Source: Luteibacter sp. Sphag1AF
Lineage (GTDB): Bacteria; Pseudomonadota; Gammaproteobacteria; Xanthomonadales; Rhodanobacteraceae
NCBI RefSeq assembly: GCF_014192715.1
Contig: NZ_JACHYH010000001.1
Span: 1,453,222 to 1,517,221, forward strand
DNA length: 64,000 bases
Direction: 5' to 3'
In this document: one piece after another, positions 47,377-55,797 of the stretch
How positions within the stretch are numbered: the stretch's first letter is position 1
Layout of the letters: every line of letters begins with the position of its first letter
Position numbers and translations under genes: made by a program
Notes under the pieces: generated by a model
The model's database searches: none
What the model saw: the letters and a program-made list of their open reading frames with translations, nothing else
What the model was told of the DNA's origin: nothing

Positions 47377-47743
47377 CCGCCCCTCTAGAGGTCTGATCGG
47401 GAGGTCAGCGAGGTCACACGATGGACGCGACGTCGGCGCCGTGATGATTGACGGGTCAGCAGATGCTGCGCGAAAGGCAGGGCAGGTGATGGACCTCCCG
47501 GCATGGATCCATGCTGCGCTCGACGAGCGTGTCGGGGCGAATGACGGTGATGGCGCAATGCCTCAGCCGGGAGCGTAAGCATCCAGAAAGGAGAGAGTGG
47601 GATTCGAAATTGCTGCAGGCTGCACGTACGCCTGATTTCCAGCCGTGCCAGCGAGGACAAACTCGATGGACGTCCATCGAGGTTTGGCCAAATCGGCCAA
47701 ACTATGGTGGATCGCGCATTGATGCCGTGCGCAGAAGATCGCA
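47377..47743. other. Intergenic stretch between the island operon and tRNA-Ile
   Basis: No gene is supported. A minus-strand frame runs through the tRNA and must be spurious. The notable content is the pair of abutting inverted repeats at 47662-47702. This is the expected place for an attachment site beyond the tRNA 3' end, but no integrase or copy of the tRNA 3' end was found. Confidence 0.5.
47662..47702. repeat. Two abutting perfect inverted repeats beyond the tRNA-Ile 3' end
   Basis: CTCGATGGACGTCCATCGAG (47662-47681) is a perfect 20-base palindrome with no spacer. It is directly followed by GTTTGGCC-AAATC-GGCCAAAC (47682-47702), a perfect 8-base-arm hairpin. Together they lie 41 bases from the tRNA 3' end. 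On the minus strand they follow the tRNA and are trailed by TTTG, so they may stop its transcript; a recombinase or integration site is the other option. Confidence 0.6.
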
Positions 47744-47819
47744 TGGTGGGCCCACCAGGACTCGAACCTGGAACCAAAGGATTATGAGTCCTCTGCTCTA
47801 ACCATTGAGCTATAGGCCC
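47744..47819 (-). tRNA. ileX: tRNA-Ile (CAU anticodon, lysidine type)
   Basis: A 76-base tRNA with encoded CCA. Acceptor arms GGGCCTA and TGGGCCC pair fully, the anticodon loop is CTCATAA with anticodon CAU, and the T-arm holds GGTTCGAGTCC. A CAU anticodon with this acceptor arm, lacking the initiator's features, matches the minor isoleucine tRNA whose C34 is changed to lysidine by TilS and reads AUA. It could be an elongator methionine tRNA, but the body resembles E. coli ileX. It borders the accessory island with its 3' end facing the island. Confidence 0.88.
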
Positions 47820-47866
47820 GCGCGGGTCGCAAGTGTAGCGAATGGAGCGGGGTGGAACGATAGTCG

Positions 47867-47891
47867 GGACGGCGGCGTTGCGCCGCCGTCC
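47867..47891 (-). terminator. GC-rich hairpin after the SPOR protein gene
   Basis: An 11-base-pair perfect stem with a 3-base loop, 15 bases beyond the SPOR gene stop. No T-run follows on the minus strand, so intrinsic termination is only possible; the hairpin may also protect the transcript end. Confidence 0.45.
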
Positions 47892-47906
47892 GTGGGGGTT
47901 TGCCCC

Positions 47907-48653
47907 TTAGCTGCCTTCTTTCAGTGCAATGGCGTTGATGCCGGCCGATTGCAGGCGCTGTTTGGTGCTTTCCAGTTCCGTCGCGGACTTGAAGGGGCCG
48001 AGGCGTACGCGGTTGTAGGTCTGCGTGCCTACCTTCACCGATTGCACGTTGGCCACAAAGCCTTGAAGGGCGAGCTTGGCCTTCAGTGATTCGGCATCAC
48101 CCGCGCTGGGGAAGGCGCCGACCTGCAACAGATAGCCGCTGCCGCCGGTGCTCTGCGGCAGTGGCGTTGCCGGCACTGCCGTGACGGTCTGTGTCTGGGC
48201 CTGCGGCAGGTTGGCCTGCGCGGCCTTTTGCTGTTGCTGCTGTTGCTGTTGGGCTGCGGCAGCTGCCTGCTGCTGGGCCTGTTGCTGCGCGGCGACCTGC
48301 TGTTGTTGGCGCTGCTGGGCTTCGGCGCTGGCCTGTGCGCGGATCTCCGAATCGGGAATGCGCACTTCCTTCTCCGACAGCACCGAGTAGAAATCGTAGG
48401 ACGGCTTCTTGGGCTTGTCCGGTTCTGCGGGCTGATCGGCCACACCCGGGTCGCTGCCCTTCTGCGCCGTGGCCTGCGGATTGGGTTCGGGGCCGTCGTG
48501 CTTGTTCATCATGGGCATCCAGGTGCCGCGCATGGCAAACGCCATGAGCATTGCGCCCGCGAGGATGCCGATCAGTGCCCAGCTCCATGCGGGCATGCCG
48601 CGGGAATCGTTACGGACAGCCTGGCGGCCTTTGCCCTTCTTGCGTGTTGCCAT
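47907..48653 (-). CDS. SPOR-domain protein (FtsN-like)
   Basis: A 248-residue inner-membrane protein: a short basic cytoplasmic tail (ATRKKGKGRQAVRN), one membrane segment (WALIGILAGAMLMAFAM, about residues 24-40), a long periplasmic linker very rich in Gln and Ala (residues about 110-150), and a C-terminal SPOR domain (YLLQVGAFPSAGDAESLKAKLALQG to the end) that binds glycan strands lacking stem peptides at the division site. The layout is that of FtsN. The start overlaps the argS stop by one base (TAATG), so the genes are coupled, an order common in Xanthomonadales. Confidence 0.88.
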   Translation of the reverse strand: MATRKKGKGRQAVRNDSRGMPAWSWALIGILAGAMLMAFAMRGTWMPMMNKHDGPEPNPQATAQKGSDPGVADQPAEPDKPKKPSYDFYSVLSEKEVRIPDSEIRAQASAEAQQRQQQQVAAQQQAQQQAAAAAQQQQQQQQKAAQANLPQAQTQTVTAVPATPLPQSTGGSGYLLQVGAFPSAGDAESLKAKLALQGFVANVQSVKVGTQTYNRVRLGPFKSATELESTKQRLQSAGINAIALKEGS

Positions 48654-50341
48654 TACATGCTCTCCGGGGCGCTGATGCCCAGCAGATCCAAACCATTCTT
48701 GAGTACCTGCTGCGTCGCGACCACCTGGGCAAGGCGGGCATCGCGCAGATTCGTGTCGTCCACGATCCACTTGTGTTCGTGATAATAGCTGTGCAGCGCA
48801 CCTGCCAGATCCCGCAAATACTGCGCGACCATATGTGGTTCCAGCGTGGCGGCGGCCGACTCGACCACCTCCGGGAAACGCGAGACCTCGACCATCAACG
48901 CCTGCTCGTGCGGCGTATCGAGACGATGCAGATGGGCCACACCGTTAGCCTGGTCGAACGACAGGCCACGGTCGGCCAGTTCACGGAACACGCGGCTGGC
49001 GCGGGCGTGAGCGTACTGGATGTAGTACACCGGATTGTCGTTGCTTTGCGAACGCGCCAGGTCGATGTCGAAGACCAGCTGCGAATCCGCCTTGCGGGCA
49101 ATGAGGAAGTAGCGCGTGGCGTCGCGGCCGGCTTCGTCGATCAGATCGCGCAGCGTCACGTAAGAGCCGGCGCGCTTGGAAATCTTGACCTCTTCGCCAC
49201 CGCGCATGACGGTGACCATCTGGTGCAGCACGTATTCGGGCCAGCCCTTCGGAATACCCGCATCCAGCGCCTGTAGGCCCGCCCGTACACGCGCCAGCGA
49301 ACCGTGGTGATCGGAGCCCAGTTCGGTGATGGCGCGCTCATAACCACGCTGCCATTTGGACAGGTGGTAGGCGACATCGGGCAGGAAGTAGGTGTAGGTG
49401 CCGTCGGACTTGCGCATCACGCGGTCCTTGTCGTCACCAAAGTCGGTAGAGCGCAGCCACAGCGCACCGCCTTCCTCGTATGTATGGCCGTGGGCGACAA
49501 GCTCACGCACGGTCTCTTCGACCTTGCCGTCGCTGTAGAGGGAGGACTCAAGGAAGTACACGTCAAAGCTGACGCCAAATGCCTTGAGGTCCAGATCCTG
49601 TTCGCGACGCAGATAAGCCACGGCGAAGCGGCGGACATCGTCGGTGTCATTGGCGTCGCCGTGGGCGGTCACCGTCTGGCCGTCGGCCTCGACGGAGTCG
49701 CGATCAAGGAACGCGCGGGCCACATCGGCGATGTAGTCGCCGCGATAGCCGGCCTCGGGCCACGCGTCATCGGCGGGAGTGACGCCACGGGCACGCGCCT
49801 GGGTCGAGGTGGCCAGGTTGGCAATCTGGACCCCGGCGTCGTTGTAATAGAACTCTTTCGTCACATCCCAGCCGGTGGCGGCCAGAAGCCGGGCCAGGCA
49901 GTCACCGATGACAGCCGCACGGCCGTGGCCCACGTGCAGAGGGCCAGTCGGGTTGGCCGACACGAACTCCACGCCCGCCTTGCGACCGCCGCCCGTGGTG
50001 CTGTGACCGTAAGCCGGGCCCTCGGTCAGCGCGCGGGCCATCTGCGCGTGGTACGCGGAGGGCGCCAGAAAGAAGTTGATGAATCCCGGGCCTGCGATTT
50101 CCACGCGGGCGACCTTGTCGCTGGCGGGAAGCGCCGCAACCAGCATTTCAGCCAGTTCGCGAGGCTTCCGGCCGGCCGTGCGCGCCATCAGCATGGCCAC
50201 ATTGGTGGCGAAGTCGCCGTGCTCGCGGCTGCGCGTGCGTTCGATGACAAACGCCGGCGAATCGCCATCGGCGGGAAGGCTTCCGTTCTGGCGCATAGAA
50301 GCGATGGCCAGAAGCACCAGTTGTTGGAGATCTTCTTTCAC
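48653..50341 (-). CDS. argS: Arginyl-tRNA synthetase
   Basis: A 562-residue class I synthetase that charges tRNA-Arg. The N-terminal Add-1 domain is followed by the HIGH-type motif in [13 protein letters not shown], and the KMSKS-like site is [13 protein letters not shown]. The C-terminal DALR anticodon-binding domain ends the protein ([19 protein letters not shown] onward). A GTG at 50341 starting KEDLQQLV was chosen because the extra 22 residues of the longer frame are not family-like. The length is usual for the family. It is followed directly by the SPOR gene. Confidence 0.95.
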   Translation of the reverse strand: MKEDLQQLVLLAIASMRQNGSLPADGDSPAFVIERTRSREHGDFATNVAMLMARTAGRKPRELAEMLVAALPASDKVARVEIAGPGFINFFLAPSAYHAQMARALTEGPAYGHSTTGGGRKAGVEFVSANPTGPLHVGHGRAAVIGDCLARLLAATGWDVTKEFYYNDAGVQIANLATSTQARARGVTPADDAWPEAGYRGDYIADVARAFLDRDSVEADGQTVTAHGDANDTDDVRRFAVAYLRREQDLDLKAFGVSFDVYFLESSLYSDGKVEETVRELVAHGHTYEEGGALWLRSTDFGDDKDRVMRKSDGTYTYFLPDVAYHLSKWQRGYERAITELGSDHHGSLARVRAGLQALDAGIPKGWPEYVLHQMVTVMRGGEEVKISKRAGSYVTLRDLIDEAGRDATRYFLIARKADSQLVFDIDLARSQSNDNPVYYIQYAHARASRVFRELADRGLSFDQANGVAHLHRLDTPHEQALMVEVSRFPEVVESAAATLEPHMVAQYLRDLAGALHSYYHEHKWIVDDTNLRDARLAQVVATQQVLKNGLDLLGISAPESM

Positions 50342-50431
50342 TTGAATGAGGCAGGGCGCGGAAAGGACCGGCAATGCTAGCAGACAGGGCGCGCGGGACT
50401 GGCGCAAGCCGTTCCGTCGTGCTGGGGCCGT

Positions 50432-50452
50432 TTATCCCCAGCCTGTGGATAA
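50432..50452. promoter_or_regulatory. Pair of inverted DnaA-box-like 9-mers
   Basis: TTATCCCCA (one mismatch to TTATCCACA) and TGTGGATAA (exact complement of TTATCCACA) face each other with 3 bases between. A third match, TGTGCATAA at 50607-50615, fits TTATNCACA. The argS promoter lies here, so DnaA could regulate argS or this could be a DnaA-titration site; chance is not excluded. Confidence 0.45.
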
Positions 50453-50583
50453 CTCTGTGGGCAATATGCAAGCCCCGTGGACTTTCAGCCGCCAGCACAG
50501 TAAAGACACGGTATCGTCATAACTTAAAGCTAATTGCATCATATGCTTAGCGCATTGACCTGCCCGTGGACAGCAGCTGTTAC

Positions 50584-50853
50584 GGGCAAGTGAGAAATTT
50601 CTCTGATGTGCATAACTTTGGGATTGATGGCACAAAATGGGCCGGAAAGGGCACGCACCAGGGCCTTCTGGCCCGTCCGATGCTTGGGCACGGTAATAAA
50701 CCGTCCTGTAGTCGTCATTCGCCTGTCATGGCCGGGGGCCAAACTTCTCTCCGTGCTCAGGTGTCTCCCCGGCCGACGGGCACACGGGTCATCGAACCCC
50801 TCCCTCGAAAGATGACCCATAACGGCGCGGTGCGGCAACCGCGCCGTTTTTCT
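50584..50853 (+). ncRNA. Candidate small RNA ending at a strong terminator
   Basis: A promoter-like pair at 50555-50583 (TTGACC, 17 bases, TGTTAC) and a strong terminator at 50821-50853 bracket about 270 bases of plus-strand sequence with no convincing protein gene. Local hairpins such as CCAG-GGCCTT-CTGG lie inside. It does not resemble tmRNA, RNase P RNA or signal recognition RNA. The start is a guess from the weak promoter. Confidence 0.3.
50821..50853 (+). terminator. Strong rho-independent terminator, plus strand
   Basis: AACGGCGCGG pairs with CCGCGCCGTT around an 8-base loop and is followed by TTTTCTTT on the plus strand. It lies 10 bases beyond the radC stop, whose transcript runs the other way; the stem may also stop radC but has no T-run in that direction. 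Confidence 0.7.
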
Positions 50854-50862
50854 TTGGTGGCG

Positions 50863-51534
50863 TTACAACATGCCCCGCGCAGCCATCGACACGGGCTCAC
50901 CGTGCCCGACCACCAGGTGGTCCAGCACCCGGATGTCCACCAGTCCCAGCGCCTTGCGCAGAAGCCGGGTGATGTTCCGATCCGCCTCACTGGGCTCAGG
51001 ATCACCGGAAGGATGGTTGTGGGCGAAGATGACGGCAATGGCGTTGTGTTTCAGGCAGGCACGGATGACTTCGCGCGGGTAGACGCTGGCGCCGTCGATG
51101 GTGCCCCGAAAGAGTTCATCGCAGGCCAGTACCCGATGCCGGCTGTCGAGAAACAGACAGACAAAGACCTCATAGGGCAGATGCCGCATGCGGGCGCTGA
51201 GGTAGGCGGCGCTGTCCTTGGGGTTGGCGAGCACCGGCAATTCCAGCAACTGATGCGCCAGCGCGCGCCGGGCCAGTTCGAGTGTGGCGACCAGGCGCGC
51301 ACGTTTGGCCGGACCTACGCCCGACATGGAGGGTATGGATTCGGGCGTTGCAAGCAGCCGCCCGATACCACCGCCTTGCTCCAGCAGCGAACGCGCCACC
51401 GCCACGGCGTCGCGGCCACGGGTGCCGCTTCCCAGCAGGACAGCCAGCAATTCGGCGTCGGTCAGGGTCTGTGCGCCTCGGGAGAGGAGGCGTTCTCTGG
51501 GGCGTTCCCCTTCGGGCCATTGTTGGATGCTCAT
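50863..51534 (-). CDS. radC: RadC/YeeS family JAB-domain protein
   Basis: A 223-residue protein with an N-terminal helix-hairpin-helix region (IPSMSGVGPAKRARLVATLELARR) and a C-terminal JAMM metalloprotease-like domain. The metal motif is HNHPSGDPEPSEAD, with all ligands present. The family was named for DNA repair, but its role is unclear. It opens MSIQQWPEGERPRERLL at an ATG at 51534; the longer frame has no family support. It is divergent from coaBC, as in many gammaproteobacteria. Confidence 0.92.
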   Translation of the reverse strand: MSIQQWPEGERPRERLLSRGAQTLTDAELLAVLLGSGTRGRDAVAVARSLLEQGGGIGRLLATPESIPSMSGVGPAKRARLVATLELARRALAHQLLELPVLANPKDSAAYLSARMRHLPYEVFVCLFLDSRHRVLACDELFRGTIDGASVYPREVIRACLKHNAIAVIFAHNHPSGDPEPSEADRNITRLLRKALGLVDIRVLDHLVVGHGEPVSMAARGML

Positions 51535-51699
51535 CCCGCTATTTTCCCGGGATGAACCCACACGACCTATGAGCTCCGCCCGGGGCGACGCGTGGCGGAT
51601 GGCTGCCTGTTCGTGGGGCGTGCCCGCGGCTTGTGTCGACCTGCCCGTGATGGACACATCCGTTAAGCTATCTCCCCGTTCCTTCTGGGCATCGCTTCC

Positions 51700-52911
51700 A
51701 TGCATTCCGCCAAACGCCGCATCCTGGTGGGCGTCACCGGTGGCATCGCCGCCTACAAGATCTGCGAGTTGGTGCGCCGGCTGCGTGATCGGGATGTCGA
51801 GGTGCGCGTCGTCATGACCGAGGGCGCCACGCACTTCGTGACCCCCACCACGTTCCAGGCCCTTTCAGGCCAGCCTGTCCGCGTCAGCTTGTGGGACGAA
51901 GCGGGCGAAGCGGCCATGGGCCACATCGAACTGGCACGCTGGGCCGAACGCGTCATCGTGGCGCCGGCCAGCGCCGACACCATTGCCCGCCTCGCCCACG
52001 GCTTTGCCAATGACTTGCTGTCGACGGTTGTTCTGGCGACGGCAGCGCCCGTGTTTGTGGCGCCAGCCATGAATCAGCAGATGTGGGCGCATCCCGCAGT
52101 GCAGGCCAACGTCGCCACGTTGCGTCAGCGCGGCGTCACTATCCTGGGTCCTGCCGATGGCGACCAGGCCTGTGGCGATATCGGCTCCGGCCGATTGCTG
52201 GAGCCCAATGAACTGCGCGATGCGCTGATGGCTTCCTTCAACAACCGCACGCTGGCGGGTACTCGCGTCGTGGTGAGCGCGGGCCCTACCTACGAAGACC
52301 TGGACCCCGTCCGTTTTATCGGCAATCGCAGCTCGGGCCGGATGGGTTTCGCTGTGGCGGCTGCCGCCCGCGAGGCGGGAGCCGACGTCACGCTGATTGC
52401 CGGCCCGGTCTCGTTGCCCACTCCCTATGGCGTACATCGCGTGGATGTCCGCAGTGCACGGCAGATGCATGAGGCTGTCCTCAGCCAGTCGCAGAACGCT
52501 GATATCTATGTGGGCGCGGCGGCCGTTGGCGACTACCGCCCCGACAGCACGGCGTCTGAAAAGCTCAAGAAGCAGGAAGGACAGCCCCTGCGGCTGGAGT
52601 TGGCGGAGAACCCGGACATCATCGGATCACTCGCGGCCATGCCGACGCATCCGTTCCTGGTTGGGTTTGCGGCTGAAACTCAGTCGGTCGCGGATTACGC
52701 CCAGGCCAAGCTCCAGCGCAAAGGCCTCGACATGATCGCGGCCAATGACGTCAGCGCAGGGCGCGGCTTCGAGCAAACCAACAACGCACTTCATGTGTAT
52801 TGGGCTGACGGCGACGCCGTCCTGCCCGATATGCCCAAGACAGAACTGGCGCGCCAGCTGGTGACTCTGGTCGCCGAGCGCTATCGCCATGCACGGAAAT
52901 CGAACTCTTGA
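51700..52911 (+). CDS. coaBC: Bifunctional phosphopantothenoylcysteine decarboxylase/phosphopantothenate-cysteine ligase
   Basis: A 403-residue enzyme that carries out two steps of coenzyme A synthesis. The N-terminal CoaC half binds FMN ([16 protein letters not shown], then [19 protein letters not shown] and APAMNQQMW), and the CoaB half (residues from about 190) has [20 protein letters not shown] and joins cysteine to phosphopantothenate with CTP. It overlaps dut by 4 bases (TTGA), so the two are translated together, an arrangement common in proteobacteria. Confidence 0.96.
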   Translation: MHSAKRRILVGVTGGIAAYKICELVRRLRDRDVEVRVVMTEGATHFVTPTTFQALSGQPVRVSLWDEAGEAAMGHIELARWAERVIVAPASADTIARLAHGFANDLLSTVVLATAAPVFVAPAMNQQMWAHPAVQANVATLRQRGVTILGPADGDQACGDIGSGRLLEPNELRDALMASFNNRTLAGTRVVVSAGPTYEDLDPVRFIGNRSSGRMGFAVAAAAREAGADVTLIAGPVSLPTPYGVHRVDVRSARQMHEAVLSQSQNADIYVGAAAVGDYRPDSTASEKLKKQEGQPLRLELAENPDIIGSLAAMPTHPFLVGFAAETQSVADYAQAKLQRKGLDMIAANDVSAGRGFEQTNNALHVYWADGDAVLPDMPKTELARQLVTLVAERYRHARKSNS

Positions 52912-53363
52912 TCGACATTGAACTGAAAATCCTCGACCCCCGCCTCGGTGACAGCATTCCGCTCCCGGAACCGGCCACTGACGGCAGCGCCGGCATGGAT
53001 CTGCGGGCCGCGCTGGAACAGCCACTGACCATTGCGCCCGGCGAAAGCGCCCTTGTGCCCAGCGGGCTTGCCATTCACATAGCGGACCCGGCATGGTGCG
53101 CGCTGATCGTTCCGCGATCAGGGTTGGGGCACAAGCATGGGTTGGTCATGGGCAATCTGGTGGGCGTCATTGACGCCGATTACCAGGGGCCGCTGATGAT
53201 TTCGTGCTGGAATCGCGGAAACGCCGACTACACCATCGCGCCGGGTGACCGTATCGCGCAATTATTGCTGGTGCCCGTTGGCCGTGCGCGATTCCGCGTG
53301 GTGGACGGGTTTACACCGTCGCACCGCGGTGAGGGTGGCTTCGGTTCAACAGGGGTGGGCTGA
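52908..53363 (+). CDS. dut: Deoxyuridine 5'-triphosphate nucleotidohydrolase (dUTPase)
   Basis: A 151-residue trimeric dUTPase that turns dUTP into dUMP. All five motifs are visible: [35 protein letters not shown] and the C-terminal [11 protein letters not shown] arm. Translation must start at TTG inside the coaBC stop (TTGA overlap), since the first residues [14 protein letters not shown] fit the family and no ATG or GTG is near. This rare start with coupling probably keeps expression low. Confidence 0.95.
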   Translation: MIDIELKILDPRLGDSIPLPEPATDGSAGMDLRAALEQPLTIAPGESALVPSGLAIHIADPAWCALIVPRSGLGHKHGLVMGNLVGVIDADYQGPLMISCWNRGNADYTIAPGDRIAQLLLVPVGRARFRVVDGFTPSHRGEGGFGSTGVG

Positions 53364-53387
53364 GGTCTCCAAGGGGAGAGGTACCGT

Positions 53388-55718
53388 ATGGCGGGGATGA
53401 AGGGAGGCTTGGGGAGTGTTCGCATCGATGTTGCCCGGTTGCTGCCGCTGATTGGCGCGACCTTGCTTATCGCGGGCGGGCTCTTCTGTGCGTGGCAGAC
53501 ATGGCTGATCGCCGATGAGGCGGATGCGGCCGAACGTGTGCGCACGGCGCAAAAGCAGGCGGTACGTGATGTCGGCGAAGTCATCGCCGCCCGACACACG
53601 CAGGTGACGCGTGCAGCGGCCGATCCGACCCTGTCAGGGGTCATCGACGATCACGTCGCCGCAGCCCAGCGGTTGCACCAGTTATTGCCCGACGCACGGC
53701 TGATAGAGGTTTACAGCGGCACGCTGGACGAAGTGGTGCGCGCGAACTATCGCGAGTTCGGTTACGCGAAGGCCGCGCAGCTCATGGCGGCGCTCGGTTC
53801 GGACGAGATTCCGCCGGTGCAGTCCTTTGCTGCCGGTAACGAGCGACAGTTGAGTGTGGTGGAGCCCATTGGCACACCGGGTGCCGTCCGCGCATACCTG
53901 TGGCTGCAATACCCGTTCGAACCGGTGCGTCAGCGCTTCGAGGCGGTGCACCCGGCGGCCGGGCGCATTGAACTGCGCCAGGGCGACGGCGGCTCCAGCC
54001 TGCAACTGCTGAGTGTGGGTGCGACGTCGCCCACGCTGGAAGACGAAGGAAAGCGGGTGCCGGGCAGCGCGCTATTTGTGTACGCGGCTCTGCCCAAGGC
54101 ATTCATCGTATTGCCGCATTCCTGGCCGCTGGCGCTGGTGCTTGCTCTCGTCGGCCTCGGCGGTGGCGTGGCGCTGCTGTACATGCGGTCGCGCCCGCGC
54201 GTGGTGGCGGAACCGGAGCCCGAAGACGTTATGGTCGCCGACGTGGTGCGCGACAGGCCGCAACCCGTGCGTCCTGTACGCGCGCTTGAGGCGGCGGAGC
54301 CTGCCAAACCCGCCCTTCTGGAAGAGACCACGGTCAATCCGGGTATTTTCCGTGCTTACGATATTCGTGGCGTCGTGGGTACTGATTTGACTACCGGTGT
54401 GGCTCGCCTGATCGGGCAGGCCATCGGCAGTGTGATGCGCGAGCACCAGTTGACCGAAATTGTGGTGGGACGCGACGGCAGGCTGTCGGGGCCTGAGCTT
54501 TCTGCGGCCCTGACCGAAGGCCTGCGCGCGGCGGGTATCGACGTCATTGATCTTGGCGCCGCGCCTACTCCGTTGGTGTACTTCGCCACGTTCAAGCTCG
54601 GCACCGGTTGCGGCGTGTCGGTCACGGGCAGCCACAATCCAGCCGAATACAACGGCTTCAAGGTGGTGATCGCGGGACAGACGCTCTCCGAAGACGGCAT
54701 CCAGGACCTCTGCCGCCGGATTCAGTCCGGCAATCTGGATACAACCGGTGGCGGAACCCTGCGCTCGCAGGACCTGACCGCCGATTACGTGGACCGCATT
54801 GCCTCGGATGTGCAGGTCGCCGGTCATCTGAAAATCGTGGTAGACGCCGGCAACGGCATCGCGGGCGCGGTTGCCCCGCAGGTGCTTGAGGCCATCGGGT
54901 GCGAAGTCATTCCCCTGTATTGCGACGTGGACGGCACCTTCCCGAACCACCATCCGGACCCTTCTGACCCCCGCAACCTGCAGGACCTCATCTTCTCGGT
55001 CGAGAAAATGGGTGCGCACCTGGGCGTGGCCTTCGACGGTGACGGTGATCGGCTGGGTGTGGTCACGCGCGATGGGCAGATCATCTACGCCGATCGGTTG
55101 CTGATGCTGTTTGCTCAGGATGTGCTGCGTAGCAACCCCGGCGCCACGGTTATCTATGACGTGAAATGCACCGGCCATCTGCGCAAGGTGATCCAGGAGT
55201 CGGCCGGTGTTCCTCTGATGTGGCGTACCGGCCATTCGCTGATAAAGGCAAAAATGCGCGAGACCGGCGCTGCGCTGGCCGGCGAGATGAGTGGTCATTT
55301 CTTCTTTGCGGACAACAACCGCTGGTACGGCTTCGACGACGGCATGTACGCTGCCGCCCGCCTGCTGGAAATCGTGGGCCGGGAGGTGGATGAGGGCGGT
55401 GCCGCTGAGGATCTGTTTGAAGCGATCCCGCAGAGTGTGTCCACGCCGGAGATCAAGGTGGGGATGCGCGAAGGAGGCGCCCCGCGCTTCATCGAGGCGC
55501 TTCGCTCCAAAGCCAATTTCGGCGATGCCCGACTCACCCATATCGACGGGATTCGTGCCGACTGGAACGATGGCTGGGGGCTGGTGCGCGCATCCAACAC
55601 CACGCCCGCGCTGGTGTTTCGTTTCGATGCCGACAACGGCAAGGCGCTGGAGCGCATCAAGGAAGTATTCCGGCAGCAGCTGCATGCCGTTGAGCCCGCG
55701 CTTACTTTGCCGTTCTGA
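53388..55718 (+). CDS. Phosphomannomutase/phosphoglucomutase with membrane-anchored N-terminal extension
   Basis: A 776-residue protein with two parts. Residues 1-310 are an extension with a membrane segment at each end (LLPLIGATLLIAGGLFCAWQ near residue 20 and LALVLALVGLGGGVALLYM near residue 255), enclosing a periplasmic region of about 210 residues. Residues from about 320 are the alpha-D-phosphohexomutase (FRAYDIRGVVG, catalytic S415 in TGSHNPAEYN, metal loop DGDGDRLG, sugar loop GEMSGHFFF), as in AlgC and XanA. It supplies mannose-1- and glucose-1-phosphate for lipopolysaccharide and exopolysaccharide. The extension is known from AlgC-like proteins of some gammaproteobacteria. It follows dut by 24 bases and has GGAGAGG ahead of the ATG. 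Confidence 0.92.
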   Translation: MAGMKGGLGSVRIDVARLLPLIGATLLIAGGLFCAWQTWLIADEADAAERVRTAQKQAVRDVGEVIAARHTQVTRAAADPTLSGVIDDHVAAAQRLHQLLPDARLIEVYSGTLDEVVRANYREFGYAKAAQLMAALGSDEIPPVQSFAAGNERQLSVVEPIGTPGAVRAYLWLQYPFEPVRQRFEAVHPAAGRIELRQGDGGSSLQLLSVGATSPTLEDEGKRVPGSALFVYAALPKAFIVLPHSWPLALVLALVGLGGGVALLYMRSRPRVVAEPEPEDVMVADVVRDRPQPVRPVRALEAAEPAKPALLEETTVNPGIFRAYDIRGVVGTDLTTGVARLIGQAIGSVMREHQLTEIVVGRDGRLSGPELSAALTEGLRAAGIDVIDLGAAPTPLVYFATFKLGTGCGVSVTGSHNPAEYNGFKVVIAGQTLSEDGIQDLCRRIQSGNLDTTGGGTLRSQDLTADYVDRIASDVQVAGHLKIVVDAGNGIAGAVAPQVLEAIGCEVIPLYCDVDGTFPNHHPDPSDPRNLQDLIFSVEKMGAHLGVAFDGDGDRLGVVTRDGQIIYADRLLMLFAQDVLRSNPGATVIYDVKCTGHLRKVIQESAGVPLMWRTGHSLIKAKMRETGAALAGEMSGHFFFADNNRWYGFDDGMYAAARLLEIVGREVDEGGAAEDLFEAIPQSVSTPEIKVGMREGGAPRFIEALRSKANFGDARLTHIDGIRADWNDGWGLVRASNTTPALVFRFDADNGKALERIKEVFRQQLHAVEPALTLPF

Positions 55719-55721
55719 AAG

Positions 55722-55755
55722 AAAAGGGCCTGCCATCGCCGGCAGGCCCTTTCTT
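55722..55755 (+). terminator. Rho-independent terminator after the phosphohexomutase gene
   Basis: AAAGGGCCTGCC (55723-55734) pairs perfectly with GGCAGGCCCTTT (55741-55752) and ends in TTTCTT. It ends the coaBC-dut-phosphohexomutase transcript and, being A-rich on its left side, may also stop the convergent DUF4124 gene. Confidence 0.8.
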
Positions 55756-55797
55756 CATGCGATGACTTCAGTGCCGGGCATCGGCCGGCAGGCCGAA

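Larger units (their letters stand above)
50342..50862. other. Intergenic region between argS and radC with DnaA-box matches and an orphan terminator
   Basis: No protein gene is convincing. The region contains DnaA-box matches (50432-50452 and 50607-50615), an AT-rich stretch at 50505-50560 that may be a promoter, and a strong plus-strand terminator at 50821-50853 with no plus-strand gene before it. A plus-strand promoter-like pair, TTGACC (50555-50560) and a weak TGTTAC 17 bases later, lies ahead of it. Confidence 0.5.

Noticed and set aside
47385..47777. 130-residue minus-strand frame that runs through tRNA-Ile
   Set aside because: The start is translation of the tRNA itself (SSPGGPT), a known artefact.
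48225..48310. Repeat array suggested by repeated CAG/CTG-type triplets
   Set aside because: It encodes the Gln/Ala-rich linker of the SPOR protein; no CRISPR or other array is present in the window.
54072..55736. 554-residue minus-strand frame across the phosphohexomutase gene
   Set aside because: Antisense of a conserved enzyme.
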